DNA of 64,000 nucleotides, from assembly GCA_019155205.2 (NCBI GenBank), contig JAHNZQ020000277.1, forward strand, positions 1,315,767 to 1,379,766, given 5' to 3'. Source of the stretch: Gracilaria vermiculophylla (Eukaryota; Rhodophyta; Florideophyceae; Gracilariales; Gracilariaceae). The notes beneath the pieces are model-generated. The model searched no databases and was not told the origin of the DNA. It saw only the letters and a list, made by a program, of their open reading frames with translations. A program made the translations under genes and the position numbers. Of this stretch, positions 55,659 to 64,000 are shown in pieces. The stretch's first letter is position 1; every line of letters starts with the position of its first letter.

Positions 55659-56036
55659 TCAATACATCACATTGCAAAAATGATACACTCCAGACGAATC
55701 CAGTGCAGCGACTTCCGTTTGACATACCCGACAAGCAACGGGTGTAAACAGCTCTTCCGTAAGACGTTTGCCGTCTACCTTAAGCCTTTGCGAATGAACA
55801 GTTTCGCAGTTGAGCACAAACAAAGAGCGAAACTGACCAGTATACCTCTGATGTGGTTGGCGGCATACTGACAGGACAGTGAAGCAACAAGGGCACTGCA
55901 CAATTTCGTCGGCATCTCCTGAGGTAGTGCCGTGCCGGAGATGACGATTTACCCAAGTTTCATCTTCAGAATCTGCGGCTTCATCATGGGAGGCATCGTT
56001 TTGAGAAAGATCCAAACGTTGGTCAAGGTTACTCAT
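55659..56036 (-). CDS. EAPP: EAPP (E2F-associated phosphoprotein) homologue
   Basis: 125 codons from ATG 56036. An acidic start (DEAADSEDETWV) is followed by CPCCFTVLSVCRQPHQRYTG and FRSLFVLNCETVHSQR, then FTPVACRVCQTEVAALDSSG and VYHFCNVMY. The two CxxC pairs, the aromatic-Gln-hydrophobic FVxNC block and the final YHFxNV are characteristic of EAPP proteins. Animal EAPP (about 285 residues) is a nuclear protein binding E2F and modulating transcription; function in algae is unknown. This version is close to a minimal zinc-binding domain, lacking the long N-terminus and the lysine-rich linker between the Cys pairs. Confidence 0.82.
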   Translation of the reverse strand: MSNLDQRLDLSQNDASHDEAADSEDETWVNRHLRHGTTSGDADEIVQCPCCFTVLSVCRQPHQRYTGQFRSLFVLNCETVHSQRLKVDGKRLTEELFTPVACRVCQTEVAALDSSGVYHFCNVMY

Positions 56037-57174
56037 GGATGCATGACGGCGTTAGGTTAATCTTCTGCAATGACCTACTCGGCCCAGCTTCCGCGGAACA
56101 GAGAATGTTTCGCATCTCCGAGCAGTGGGGTTAAGCAAAACACCCATAGTCAGGGCTGAAGGTATCTCTCCCTCAGACGGCGACACATTTTTCGCGAGAA
56201 GCGCGACGGGATCCGGGATGCAGGAGCTCGCTCAAAAGGAAAACAAGCAAGAGCGGAATGGTATTTCCCGAAATTTGTTCCTTTTTGTTGCAATCTGAGA
56301 AACGTGCCTCAAGAGATAAACCGCTTTTCGCAGCGGACCAATAGCGTTGAACGATATCGGTAATTGCTAACCCCCCACATGACAAGGGTTGAAGCAATAC
56401 AACGAATTGACTACGTGAGGTACTGCCTTATGCCCTTCATATGAGTGATACCTTCTTCCTTAGACCCTTAATGTTTTCCACGAAACTTGTTTCATGTTTC
56501 CATCTCCAATTTTTCCACGACCCGCAAGGTATGCCACTAATGCTTTCCCGACGGCCGAAATCCCCAGATGCCTCTCTAGCTACCTTAAGGTGCTTAGTCT
56601 CGTTTCTTCCCCTGTTTGTCCACTCGGAAATCTTAATTATCTTGCGTAGCTCTCTCGTGTGCTTGCTGCTATTCGTCTGTTATTCGTGCCTAAGCATCTT
56701 CATACGGCCTCTGCCTCGTGTTCTCATTTCTCAGTTCCAAAGAGTGAGGTGGAATTAGATATGTAGAATCCTATGATCAATATGAAATTTCGTGGTGGCT
56801 AAATAATAACTTTCTAGTATATTCCAACGCCCCTCGACAACAAATTGTGTAACCGAAAATAAATATCCAACGTTGGGGGGGAATTCATAATGTTGTGGTT
56901 TCGACACTGTTTCTCATGCGTAACGTGAGAATCATGACAACTTGGCTTCTCTGTTCCTGCCTTCTCCGACAGTCAATGAGAATAGATTGTTTCCAAGCAA
57001 ACGGATTACATCAACGAGCTCCAATAAGTTGTTCGTATTGATCAAAGTATCCTCGCCACTTTGGTCGTCGTTCCCAAAAGCTTTTCTCTCCTAACCTTTC
57101 TCAAGTTACCGCGAAGAGCCTACAACTCTTTTTTCTACGATTCGGAACAGAGAAACCCTTTATTGTCCGTCACT
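56037..57174. other. Intergenic region between divergent EAPP and two-TM protein genes
   Basis: No supported gene; a 105-codon hydrophobic frame (56441-56758) has no recognised family. Likely holds the divergent promoters. Confidence 0.4.
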
Positions 57175-59043
57175 ATGCTTGAAAACGGCGAGATCAGTCC
57201 CATCGTGAAGAATGCAAAGATTTTGAAGTTGGCTCGAGAAGAACTTGCAAATCGTGCCTTACACATTTCTCAGCAATACAAGGCATCTCTGCGCATTGGA
57301 TCCGGAGTGCTTCAGACCGTGCGCATGATTGAGAATCTTCATAATGTGATGGACAAGAGACGGGCTCAGAGTGAGGACATGAATCGAATGGAGAGGCAAT
57401 TGGAGAGCGCTCGAGAGTCTTTGATGCAGGCAGTTAGGGGGTACGACAAGGAGCAGATTCTCAAAGCAGAGGGCATTGCAGAGCAGCTCACTCTTTCGTA
57501 TGATCCAGTTTATTTGGAATTGGAGGACGACAGGCGCAATCGATATCAAGATCAGAAGAGCAGGGCAAACCGGCAAAAAGTAACTTGGGCTTCAAACCCA
57601 CCCTCCCGTTTTGTAAGTCTTATGAAAGGAGATTTTGAAGGGGTTCAAGAAGTTACTGAAGCCGAGCAGCGGTCCTGTGTTTCGAAGTGTGCCTGGCTTT
57701 TTGCAATCATTGGCTTGATCGTTGCCCTTGGCTTCTTGGTTGCTGACTTTTGGTATGCCCAGGCTAAACCAGCTATAACAAGCACTGTAGTCCGCAACGA
57801 CCTGCTTAAGGTACCGGTTCTGTTCTTTTGTTCACAGTTTCCCTTCATGCCAGTGTTTGAAAACCTCACTCGAGAAGAGTACGCTGGGGAAACGCTTTTT
57901 GGTCTTCGAAGCTACACCAACTCCGAAACTGGTGAAACCATGACGTATCCTAAGACAAAGGAGCTTGTTTCTGAACCGGGAATGTTAGGAGACCCTGAAT
58001 TTTGTTCACAAAATATGCGTTTCATATCAAAGGAGAATATCGTCAAAGCACTCCATGGTGATGTCGATCCTACGCATATATGTTATTCGTGCTTATCAGT
58101 AGGTCGAAAGCAGCCTATTTTTCTGAACGCTGAAAGAGCGAGATTCAGATCACTTGGGGCTCTTACGTTTGAATCAGCTATTTCATATGATTTGGAGTAC
58201 TGCTTCAATCCGACAATGGCCATAGCAGGATGGCTGAGGGCAAATATGAGATTTAGTATCGAGAATCATTGGGGCAAGTTGTTGGAGCAGAAAATTATAA
58301 CCATCATCGACGCTCCAAATGCCGAATACGTGAAGAAGAATGGGTTTGATCATCTTAAAAGCGACACACAGGCTCTCGCTGCAGCAGAAGCTGCCATTCA
58401 CTGTAACATTTACTTTTTCTCAGGTTTCTTCTTTCCAGTTGAGCCCGGAACTCAAATTCGGTATGGATTTGATCTTTCTCGAACAGATCCATGGGTACGA
58501 TTAAGCAAAGATGAATATTACCTCGAGACGCAAACGGAGGTATTTAATCCTTTCAGTGAGCAAACCTCGAATCGCGCTATGGTGCTGGACGTCGTCAGGA
58601 ATGCGAAGAGCGGTGTTTCTGGTGAACAGCGTATAGGCGTTGACCTTTACGTGCTCGATTCAGGAAACGAACGATCTCCAGAACCGCATGATTTTGTGGG
58701 GGCTTTACGCGAAAACCACCGCGATGTTTTACTCCTAAAAAGAGAAGATGACAATGAGCAACCCAAATATGTGAGAAAGATAATTGCAGGTCCGAAGAAG
58801 CAGTTTTTGTCTCTTGGTCGCTTTGCCCGCTTCAATGTGTCGGTGGACTTTTCGACGTTTAATACTGTTCTCGTGTCACGTCGCCCGACGACATCTCTAC
58901 CGGAGTTTCTAACGGATGTCTTTGAATACGTCGGTTTGTTTACCGGGATCTGTGCCTACACCCTACTCGTTGGTCCAGCCAGGCTGTACCTCAAGATGTT
59001 CAAGTCCAATAAACTGCAAGAGACAGGATCTGTTCGCTCATGA
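57175..59043 (+). CDS. Two-transmembrane protein resembling ASC/DEG-ENaC channels
   Basis: 622 codons, single exon; ATG 57175 is the first in frame. Residues about 15-105 form a charged, probably coiled-coil cytosolic region. TM1 is at about 172-194 (CAWLFAIIGLIVALGFLVADFW). A ~390-residue outside domain follows with several cysteines (CSQFPFM, CSQNMRF, CYSCLSVG, YCFNPT, CNIYFF), and TM2 is at about 583-606 (FEYVGLFTGICAYTLLVGPARL). Topology and the early KVPVLFFCSQFPFMP after TM1, plus EYVGLFTGI entering TM2, recall acid-sensing/degenerin channels ('FPAVTIC' and 'GLFLG' blocks). Similarity is distant: a cation channel is a hypothesis only. Tail to tail with the WD40 gene. Confidence 0.75.
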   Translation: MLENGEISPIVKNAKILKLAREELANRALHISQQYKASLRIGSGVLQTVRMIENLHNVMDKRRAQSEDMNRMERQLESARESLMQAVRGYDKEQILKAEGIAEQLTLSYDPVYLELEDDRRNRYQDQKSRANRQKVTWASNPPSRFVSLMKGDFEGVQEVTEAEQRSCVSKCAWLFAIIGLIVALGFLVADFWYAQAKPAITSTVVRNDLLKVPVLFFCSQFPFMPVFENLTREEYAGETLFGLRSYTNSETGETMTYPKTKELVSEPGMLGDPEFCSQNMRFISKENIVKALHGDVDPTHICYSCLSVGRKQPIFLNAERARFRSLGALTFESAISYDLEYCFNPTMAIAGWLRANMRFSIENHWGKLLEQKIITIIDAPNAEYVKKNGFDHLKSDTQALAAAEAAIHCNIYFFSGFFFPVEPGTQIRYGFDLSRTDPWVRLSKDEYYLETQTEVFNPFSEQTSNRAMVLDVVRNAKSGVSGEQRIGVDLYVLDSGNERSPEPHDFVGALRENHRDVLLLKREDDNEQPKYVRKIIAGPKKQFLSLGRFARFNVSVDFSTFNTVLVSRRPTTSLPEFLTDVFEYVGLFTGICAYTLLVGPARLYLKMFKSNKLQETGSVRS

Positions 59044-59554
59044 GAATAAAGATTCGCTATTCACAGAATTCTTCTTATATCAAGCTGCGTAACTGAACGA
59101 GTTTGAATTGTGCAGAGTTGGTCTTGGCACTATAATCTAGAAGAATAAAACTGCTTTAATGTTGGTATGAAAGTGGAAAGAATTATTGTATCAAAAGCGC
59201 AGCATCCATAGATCCGAGAGAGGAATTGCCCTTCTCCAATTAACAGTTGCGCACCGCCTATCGCCCTACTCAAAGAAGTGTGAGCTCGCACACCCCATAA
59301 AAGAAAAAAAAAAAGAACACTGATAAACAGAATTCTGCGCATGACAGCAAGAAAAGGAAAATTACGTAGGCCACACATGGAGCGCTTTTGTGCTAGCCAG
59401 AATTTGCAACCGTTAGCCAGCAACGACTCCAAGGGACTTCAAAACTGTGCGAATGGTGACAGTCGCGAGGGTCAAGTGCACAAAGACAGTGCAAAGACGA
59501 CGTGGTGCGTACAACTAGGCTCATCACCAGCCACATTCAAAAAAGCAGACATCG
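59044..59554. other. Short intergenic region between convergent genes
   Basis: AATAAA-like signals occur soon after the stop (GAATAAAGA at 59042-59050; AGAATAAAAC at 59141-59150). No gene seen. Confidence 0.5.
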
Positions 59555-60709
59555 CTAGTGGGTCGTGTCTTGGACAGGAAAAGGCGGAGGTTCGCCTGAA
59601 GGATACCTCATGTCGTACGTTCGCAGCATACCATCTTGACAGGCAGTAACGAGATTGGCACCAGAATTAACCAACGCGAAGGCATTGACGGCATGATGAT
59701 GAGCGCCAAATGTAATCGGCGGTTGCTCCTCCTGGGCAACTCGTGCATCCCAAGCCATGACAGTTTCGCCCGCTGCAGAAAACAACACATCAGCATGATC
59801 TGAAAACTCCAGCTGCACGACAGCCTTCTTGCCGTGGGAGAATTTTCCCATCGGAAGACGGCGATCCATGTCAAAAAGATGCACCGAACCATCCACAGCT
59901 GCACTAGCCGATCGCAACGGACGCGGGGATCCGATAGGCGCAAAGCGCACGCAACTGACCTTAGCATCGTGGGCATTCATGTTCGCAAAGACGCCGCATT
60001 GCGACTCTGGTTTAAGCACTGACAAGAACACGGAGCCATCTGGGGAACCAGTAATAGCGACGCGAGACATGTCATGAAGCGTATCCAAGCAGGTTATACC
60101 GCCGGCATGCCACTTGACCGGGGTGGAATGCTCGGTTTCAGCAGAGACATCGGCAAGGTTGTTGACATTGCGCGGATTCCAAACGCGGAGCAGGGCATCG
60201 GATGCACCAACAGAAACGAGCAATCGGCCATGGGCAGTCCAACGCACGGCAGAGATGGAACCGCTGTGCGCCGGCAACGGGTACAACAGGGCACCTACAA
60301 CGTGATCCCAAAGATATAAATGGCCGGACTCAGTGGCGACAGCCAAAACATGGCCGCGCGGATGCCAGGCCAGGTCAGTGACGGGCGAGGACTGCTCCTC
60401 GTCCGGGCGGAACGACTCCATGGAAGTGGGGTAGAGCATATCCCAAATGTAGACAGCGCCGGTGACAGTTGCAAACGCGCACTTGACGCCATCGGCGGCG
60501 ACGGCGATGCGCGAAGGACGCTGCGCGGGAACATCCAACGAGATGATGCGTTCACCAGAGTTTGTATCATGAAGACAGAGGCGGTCGGCAGAGCTGGAGC
60601 AGGAGAAGACGAAGGCGGCATGGCCGGTGCTGACGTGAGAAACGGGGGCGGAGAAGGCACGCAGCGTGCGGGCCGGGATCTGCGGCGGCGGCGGCTCGTC
60701 GCTGGACAT
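59555..60709 (-). CDS. AAMP: WD40-repeat protein, AAMP/Sqt1 type
   Basis: 384 codons from ATG 60709 (MSSDEPPPPQIPARTLRAFS); the frame is open further upstream but without an ATG. About seven WD40 repeats are visible: VFSCSSSADRLCLHDTNSGE, CAFATVTGAVYIWDML, VTDLAWHPRGHVLAVATESG then HLYLWDHV, SISAVRWTAHGRLLVSVGAS then LLRVWN, ITCLDTLHD, VSCVRFAPIG, and VNAFALVNSGANLVTACQDG then LRTYDMR. Overall layout and length fit AAMP/Sqt1 proteins; yeast Sqt1 is the chaperone for ribosomal protein uL16, AAMP its animal counterpart. The WD40 call is secure; the AAMP/Sqt1 assignment is by repeat pattern and length. Divergent from MPDU1. Confidence 0.75.
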   Translation of the reverse strand: MSSDEPPPPQIPARTLRAFSAPVSHVSTGHAAFVFSCSSSADRLCLHDTNSGERIISLDVPAQRPSRIAVAADGVKCAFATVTGAVYIWDMLYPTSMESFRPDEEQSSPVTDLAWHPRGHVLAVATESGHLYLWDHVVGALLYPLPAHSGSISAVRWTAHGRLLVSVGASDALLRVWNPRNVNNLADVSAETEHSTPVKWHAGGITCLDTLHDMSRVAITGSPDGSVFLSVLKPESQCGVFANMNAHDAKVSCVRFAPIGSPRPLRSASAAVDGSVHLFDMDRRLPMGKFSHGKKAVVQLEFSDHADVLFSAAGETVMAWDARVAQEEQPPITFGAHHHAVNAFALVNSGANLVTACQDGMLRTYDMRYPSGEPPPFPVQDTTH

Positions 60710-61033
60710 GGCGACGGCCGATGAGAACGAGACGCCGCGGCGCGGCGGTGCGCTCGGCGGGAGGCGCACGGCGCCGCTAGCATCGGCGATGCGGAGATGT
60801 TGGCGAAGCAGCTGCTGGCTCGCGAGTGGTGAGTGGCGCCTGGAGCCTTTGGTGCACAGCCTCTAGCGCGTCCAATAGCGCCGCCACAAGTGGCTCGGTT
60901 CGTCATTGCCGTCCCGCCGGCGCTTCTGCGCTGTTGTCGACGCCTTTCCCGGCAGAGTCCCGACCTTAGCTTCTCATCCGCCGGTGACCCCCATCCCTTT
61001 CGCCACCGCATACCCGCCGTCCCGCAGCCCCGT
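60710..61033. promoter_or_regulatory. Shared divergent promoter of the WD40 and MPDU1 genes
   Basis: Only 324 bp separate the two ATGs. No TATA box is visible; GC-rich. Both genes are housekeeping types, fitting a bidirectional TATA-less promoter. Confidence 0.5.
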
Positions 61034-61843
61034 ATGCCCGCCATGGACGCGGTACCCGACGCCATCGCAATGGAAACACTCGACGGATCCTGGCAAAGCG
61101 CTGCCTCCGCCTTCATCCATCGCGTGCTTCCCCCGGTCTGTCCACGCCCTGCCTCTCCGCTCCACCTCCCTGGTCTTCTTCTTTCCGACACCGTTTGCCT
61201 TCGCGCCTCACTCTCCCTCGCCATCGGCTTCGCAATCGTGCTATTCGCGGGTCTCATCAAGCTCCCTCAAATCGCCACAATCCTTTCTAAGAAGTCCGTC
61301 ACCGGCCTTACCGTCACAACCTTTCTCGTCGAGACCTTCGGCTACACCTACAACCTCGCTGCTCATTTCCGACAGAGCTACCCGCTCTCCACATACGGTG
61401 ATTTTTTCGTGCTCATCTTTCAGAACTACGTCATTTTATATCTGTTCTACATGTACTCAGCCAAACCCAGCAAAGGCATACTCATTATCATCGCGTACGC
61501 CGCTGCCCTCGCGTTCATGTGCAGTCCATACTTTCCGCTCTCTGTTCTGCAGATTATGACGCTTGGAAACGTCATGGTAGTTTTGCTCGGAAGAACGCCA
61601 CAGATATACGCCAACTTTGTCAACAAATCCACAGGAGCTCTTAGCATATTGACCTGTTGGGGCATCTTCCTCGGAGCCCTTGCAAGAATATTCACAACCT
61701 TACAGGACGTCGATAGCCTCAACATCCTTCTCGGGTACCTGGCATCAGCCACGCTCAACGGCACGATCGCCTTTCAAACCATTTACTACAACTATATCAT
61801 GGAGAAGCCCGCGCTTTCAGATAAGGCCAAGAAATCTGAATAG
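61034..61843 (+). CDS. MPDU1: MPDU1: mannose-P-dolichol utilization defect 1 protein (PQ-loop)
   Basis: 269 codons. Upstream in-frame codons lack an ATG, so ATG 61034 is the start (a second ATG follows at 61043). Two PQ-loop repeats: FAGLIKLPQIATILSKKSVT plus GLTVTTFLVETFGYTYNLAA, and LLGRTPQIYANFVNKSTGAL plus SILTCWGIFLGALARIFTTL. Seven hydrophobic segments and length match MPDU1/Lec35 proteins (about 250 residues). By family it sits in the ER membrane and is required for use of dolichol-phosphate-mannose and -glucose in N-glycan and GPI precursor assembly. It ends KKSE, a possible dilysine-like retrieval end as in other members. Confidence 0.93.
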   Translation: MPAMDAVPDAIAMETLDGSWQSAASAFIHRVLPPVCPRPASPLHLPGLLLSDTVCLRASLSLAIGFAIVLFAGLIKLPQIATILSKKSVTGLTVTTFLVETFGYTYNLAAHFRQSYPLSTYGDFFVLIFQNYVILYLFYMYSAKPSKGILIIIAYAAALAFMCSPYFPLSVLQIMTLGNVMVVLLGRTPQIYANFVNKSTGALSILTCWGIFLGALARIFTTLQDVDSLNILLGYLASATLNGTIAFQTIYYNYIMEKPALSDKAKKSE

Positions 61844-62452
61844 AAGCCCGACTTTTGACCCCCGACCTTTGCATTACTTGCTCACTATTTACCACGACTG
61901 TCACTAAATGAATCACTGCTTCAAACCCATTTGATCTGCAAGCTGCTTTCACATCTAACTGTTTTTCACCACGCTTCTCGCCTCCGCGCCCATGTTTGCC
62001 GATGTACACAATTACCGAAACTAGAATCACTAGTGTCTACACGACGATTGACCTCACAAGGTAAGATGAATGTATGAGGTCTCTTGGCCTCGTACTTTAT
62101 GAGGCCAATATAGCTGGAGCTCTAAAACTGCAGAACGTGACAATAGAATTTCAGCACTGAAAAACTAAAGTAGGTGGTATTTACTTTCTTCTCGATCGGC
62201 ATCAACCAAGATATGGAGTTTCTCAACCCACTGTTCCGTTTCATGTGGCTGGAACAATGAACAGATTAGTTTCACTGTATAACAAGTGATTCTTTAACAA
62301 ACTTGTACTGAAACGTTTTCCTAAATACTGACCTCATACGAGGCCAAATTGGTCTCATAGTCATTTCCTTTGAACGCCTTCAATAATGGGTTTGAGAAAG
62401 CCTATTTGTCAAAAAACTGTCTCAAAAACACATGTTCTTAACAAACAAACCT
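61844..62452. other. 3' flank of MPDU1, AT-rich
   Basis: A short motif, GAGGCCAA, recurs around 62060-62110 and 62335-62350 (with CTCATACGAGGCC and TATGAGGCC), suggesting remains of a small repeat. No gene. Confidence 0.35.
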
Positions 62453-63250
62453 TTACAGTGAGACACTCATTAGTTTATTTTCCTTTTTCTGCTGTATAAG
62501 GCTGATAAAATATTTTGGCATCGAATTGATACACTTTTTCACATTTAAAACAGTGATAGATTTCCAGTAACCTTTAATACATTTTTTGAATTCAAAAACT
62601 GACTGTAATCGCCATCCATGCGCATAAACCGTCCTTGCCAGCAATTTCCAAACGTTTTTGATTGCGTTCAAATTTGGCGAGCGCGCCGGCCACTCCAACC
62701 GACCACTCCAGAACAAGAAATCTGATTCATGTACTTTAGCCTATTTTAAGAAAAGCCGCGAAGTACACTGGCGCGTTATCCAGTTAAAAATTGATTTTTT
62801 TCACAAAAACAGTAACCAACCGGTAGAAAAACCTTGCATAGCTTTTATGATTCTTTTCATCGTTCGTGGTTGCTTTAATAAATGGAATGTCAGTGAAACC
62901 GTTCTTATAAGTAACAGCCCCGAACATTTTTGCCACATTTAACCGAAATGTCGCGTGTACATTTTAGTGCGTTGTTTACGAACATCATGCCAATAATATT
63001 TGTAACATTTTAGTCTTTCCCAATGGAACTATTGCTCATCAGTAAAAATAACATTTTTTTCATCCATTTTCTCAGTAAGAGATTTCACGAAACCATTCAA
63101 TCTCGTTTTGATTGTGATGGCCTTGAAAAAGAAGGTTCTTTTGTTTTTTTTTATACTTTCATAAACTTTTGTGATATAAAGTCTGTTTCAAAAGTTAGGA
63201 CACCCGGCATTTGGATGCAATTCATCAATTGTGGTACTAATTTAAAAGTA
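62453..63250 (-). pseudogene. Tc1/mariner transposase, decayed
   Basis: Read leftward from about 63250 in shifting frames: KNVIFTDEQ (first acid block), HDVRKQRTK, MWQKCSGLL (the 'VWG' region), then SGRLEWPARSPNLNAIKNVW, the diagnostic WPxxSPDLNPIExxW block. Here it has SPN for SPD and K for the catalytic E. The last 87 codons (62716-62453) are open to the stop. Terminal repeats not identified. Confidence 0.8.
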
Positions 63251-63305
63251 TGAAACTATGCAAACCAGTTTTTGAAAAACGTTAAGTTAAAAAAGCGTTT
63301 CGAAA

Positions 63306-63858
63306 TGTAGTGCAGTGAATCCTAAGGTCAAATTTCCACGGGGCTTCACGACGAGATATTCCGAAGGAAGGTTCGTATTTTATTAACTGAGCCGCATGGT
63401 GCATAATTCGGCCCACGTGTGCTGCAGTATTCTTAAGAAACGAGAGAATTTAAATTTGTTTTAGTTGATTGGTGCAGGTAAATCTTACATTAGTGAGACC
63501 TGCCGAGGCAGGCTCCCGGTGTGGTACTTAATCTGCGGGTGGAGCTCCACCTCGGGGGAAGTAAACCAAGCACTCTTGAATCTTAGTCTATTTTTCCGGT
63601 TGGAGACTCTCGTCGAACATCATTAGGTTTCTGAGCCGCCGATCTCCAGGTAGCCTCGTAGTAGCGCCTGTAAGAGTATTGTTCGCTCGGTGAACCTCTC
63701 TCTCCGCTTGGTGTTTGCGGATCCTCTTTCAGAATTCCCACGGCACGTGACAGCGACTACCGGAAACCAACTGTAGGAACTCGGGCTTTTGGAGTCAACA
63801 TAATCTCCTAACGGACGTTGTGGGCTACCATCTCGAAAGGAGAACTGACGGTACCACA
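63306..63858 (+). repeat. Third LTR of the element A family (solo or 5' LTR of an off-window copy)
   Basis: Exactly 553 bp, starting TGTAGTGCAGTGAATCC and ending GACGGTACCACA, collinear with 1196-1748 and 9723-10275 but clearly more diverged. Shared blocks include GAGACCTGCCGAGG, GAGCTCCACCTC, TTTTTCCGGTTGGAG and AGCGCCTGTA. Flanks CGAAA / AAAAT do not form a clear target duplication. Bases 63859-64000 show no gag or primer site I recognise. Confidence 0.88.
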
Positions 63859-64000
63859 AAAATGAAAGGAAACTGAAGTGCAACGCCCTTCTGGGGGATT
63901 TCTCACGACTTAGTCGGTACTTGCCCTCCGAAGAGGTATGGTTACTTTATGATGATTAGCGCAGCGGTTGGCCGCTGAGGTGCACGCCGGACTGCCGAGT

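Overview
The window looks like nuclear DNA of a photosynthetic eukaryote with intron-poor genes. The best guess is a florideophyte red alga of the Chondrus type. Supporting points are single-exon host genes packed into one GC-rich island, a phytol-kinase-family gene, a chalcone-isomerase-like gene, a plant/algal-type uridine kinase-UPRT fusion, and a dense nest of Ty3, copia, Harbinger, piggyBac and Tc1 elements. The species is inferred, not proven. Two 100-N assembly gaps lie at 7730-7829 and 36639-36738.

Left half (1-36.6 kb) is a transposon graveyard with readable nesting. An old Ty3-type chromodomain retroelement ('B', LTRs 77-366 and 22309-22613) was broken twice. A younger chromovirus ('A', 1196-10275, two 553-bp LTRs) sits in its leader. 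A 7.27-kb PIF/Harbinger DNA transposon (12461-19726, matched terminal inverted repeats) sits inside its reverse transcriptase. That Harbinger element carries a decayed transposase, an intact 440-codon accessory ORF and a piece of host-like DNA resembling the N-terminal WD40 region of the deadenylase subunit PAN2. To the right come an antisense copia remnant (23.2-24.4 kb), a piggyBac-like element with ~230-bp inverted repeats and TTAA target duplications (26667-29492), a copia-type element with LTRs (30436-35733), and a second Harbinger fragment starting in that element's 3' LTR.

Right half (38.8-61.9 kb) is a host gene island. In order: a chalcone-isomerase-like protein (+), a bZIP factor (+), a BTB/BACK protein with a C-terminal MATH-like region (-), a uridine kinase-UPRT fusion (-) divergent from a phytol/dolichol-kinase-family membrane protein (+), an EAPP homologue (-), a two-TM protein resembling ASC/DEG channels (+), an AAMP/Sqt1-type WD40 protein (-) and MPDU1 (+). 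The last two share a ~325-bp divergent promoter. There is no operon logic; shared promoters are the only visible link between neighbours. From 38 to 51 kb the DNA is extremely GC/CpG-rich with many simple repeats, which opens long false frames on all strands. From 61.9 kb transposon DNA returns: a decayed Tc1/mariner transposase and a third, older LTR of family A at 63306-63858.

Most promising observations: the PAN2-like cargo in the Harbinger element, the antisense ORF in chromovirus A, a local tandem duplication of the UPRT 3' end together with a degenerate PRPP-binding motif in the parent gene, and a ~20-copy 15-bp minisatellite occupying a divergent promoter.
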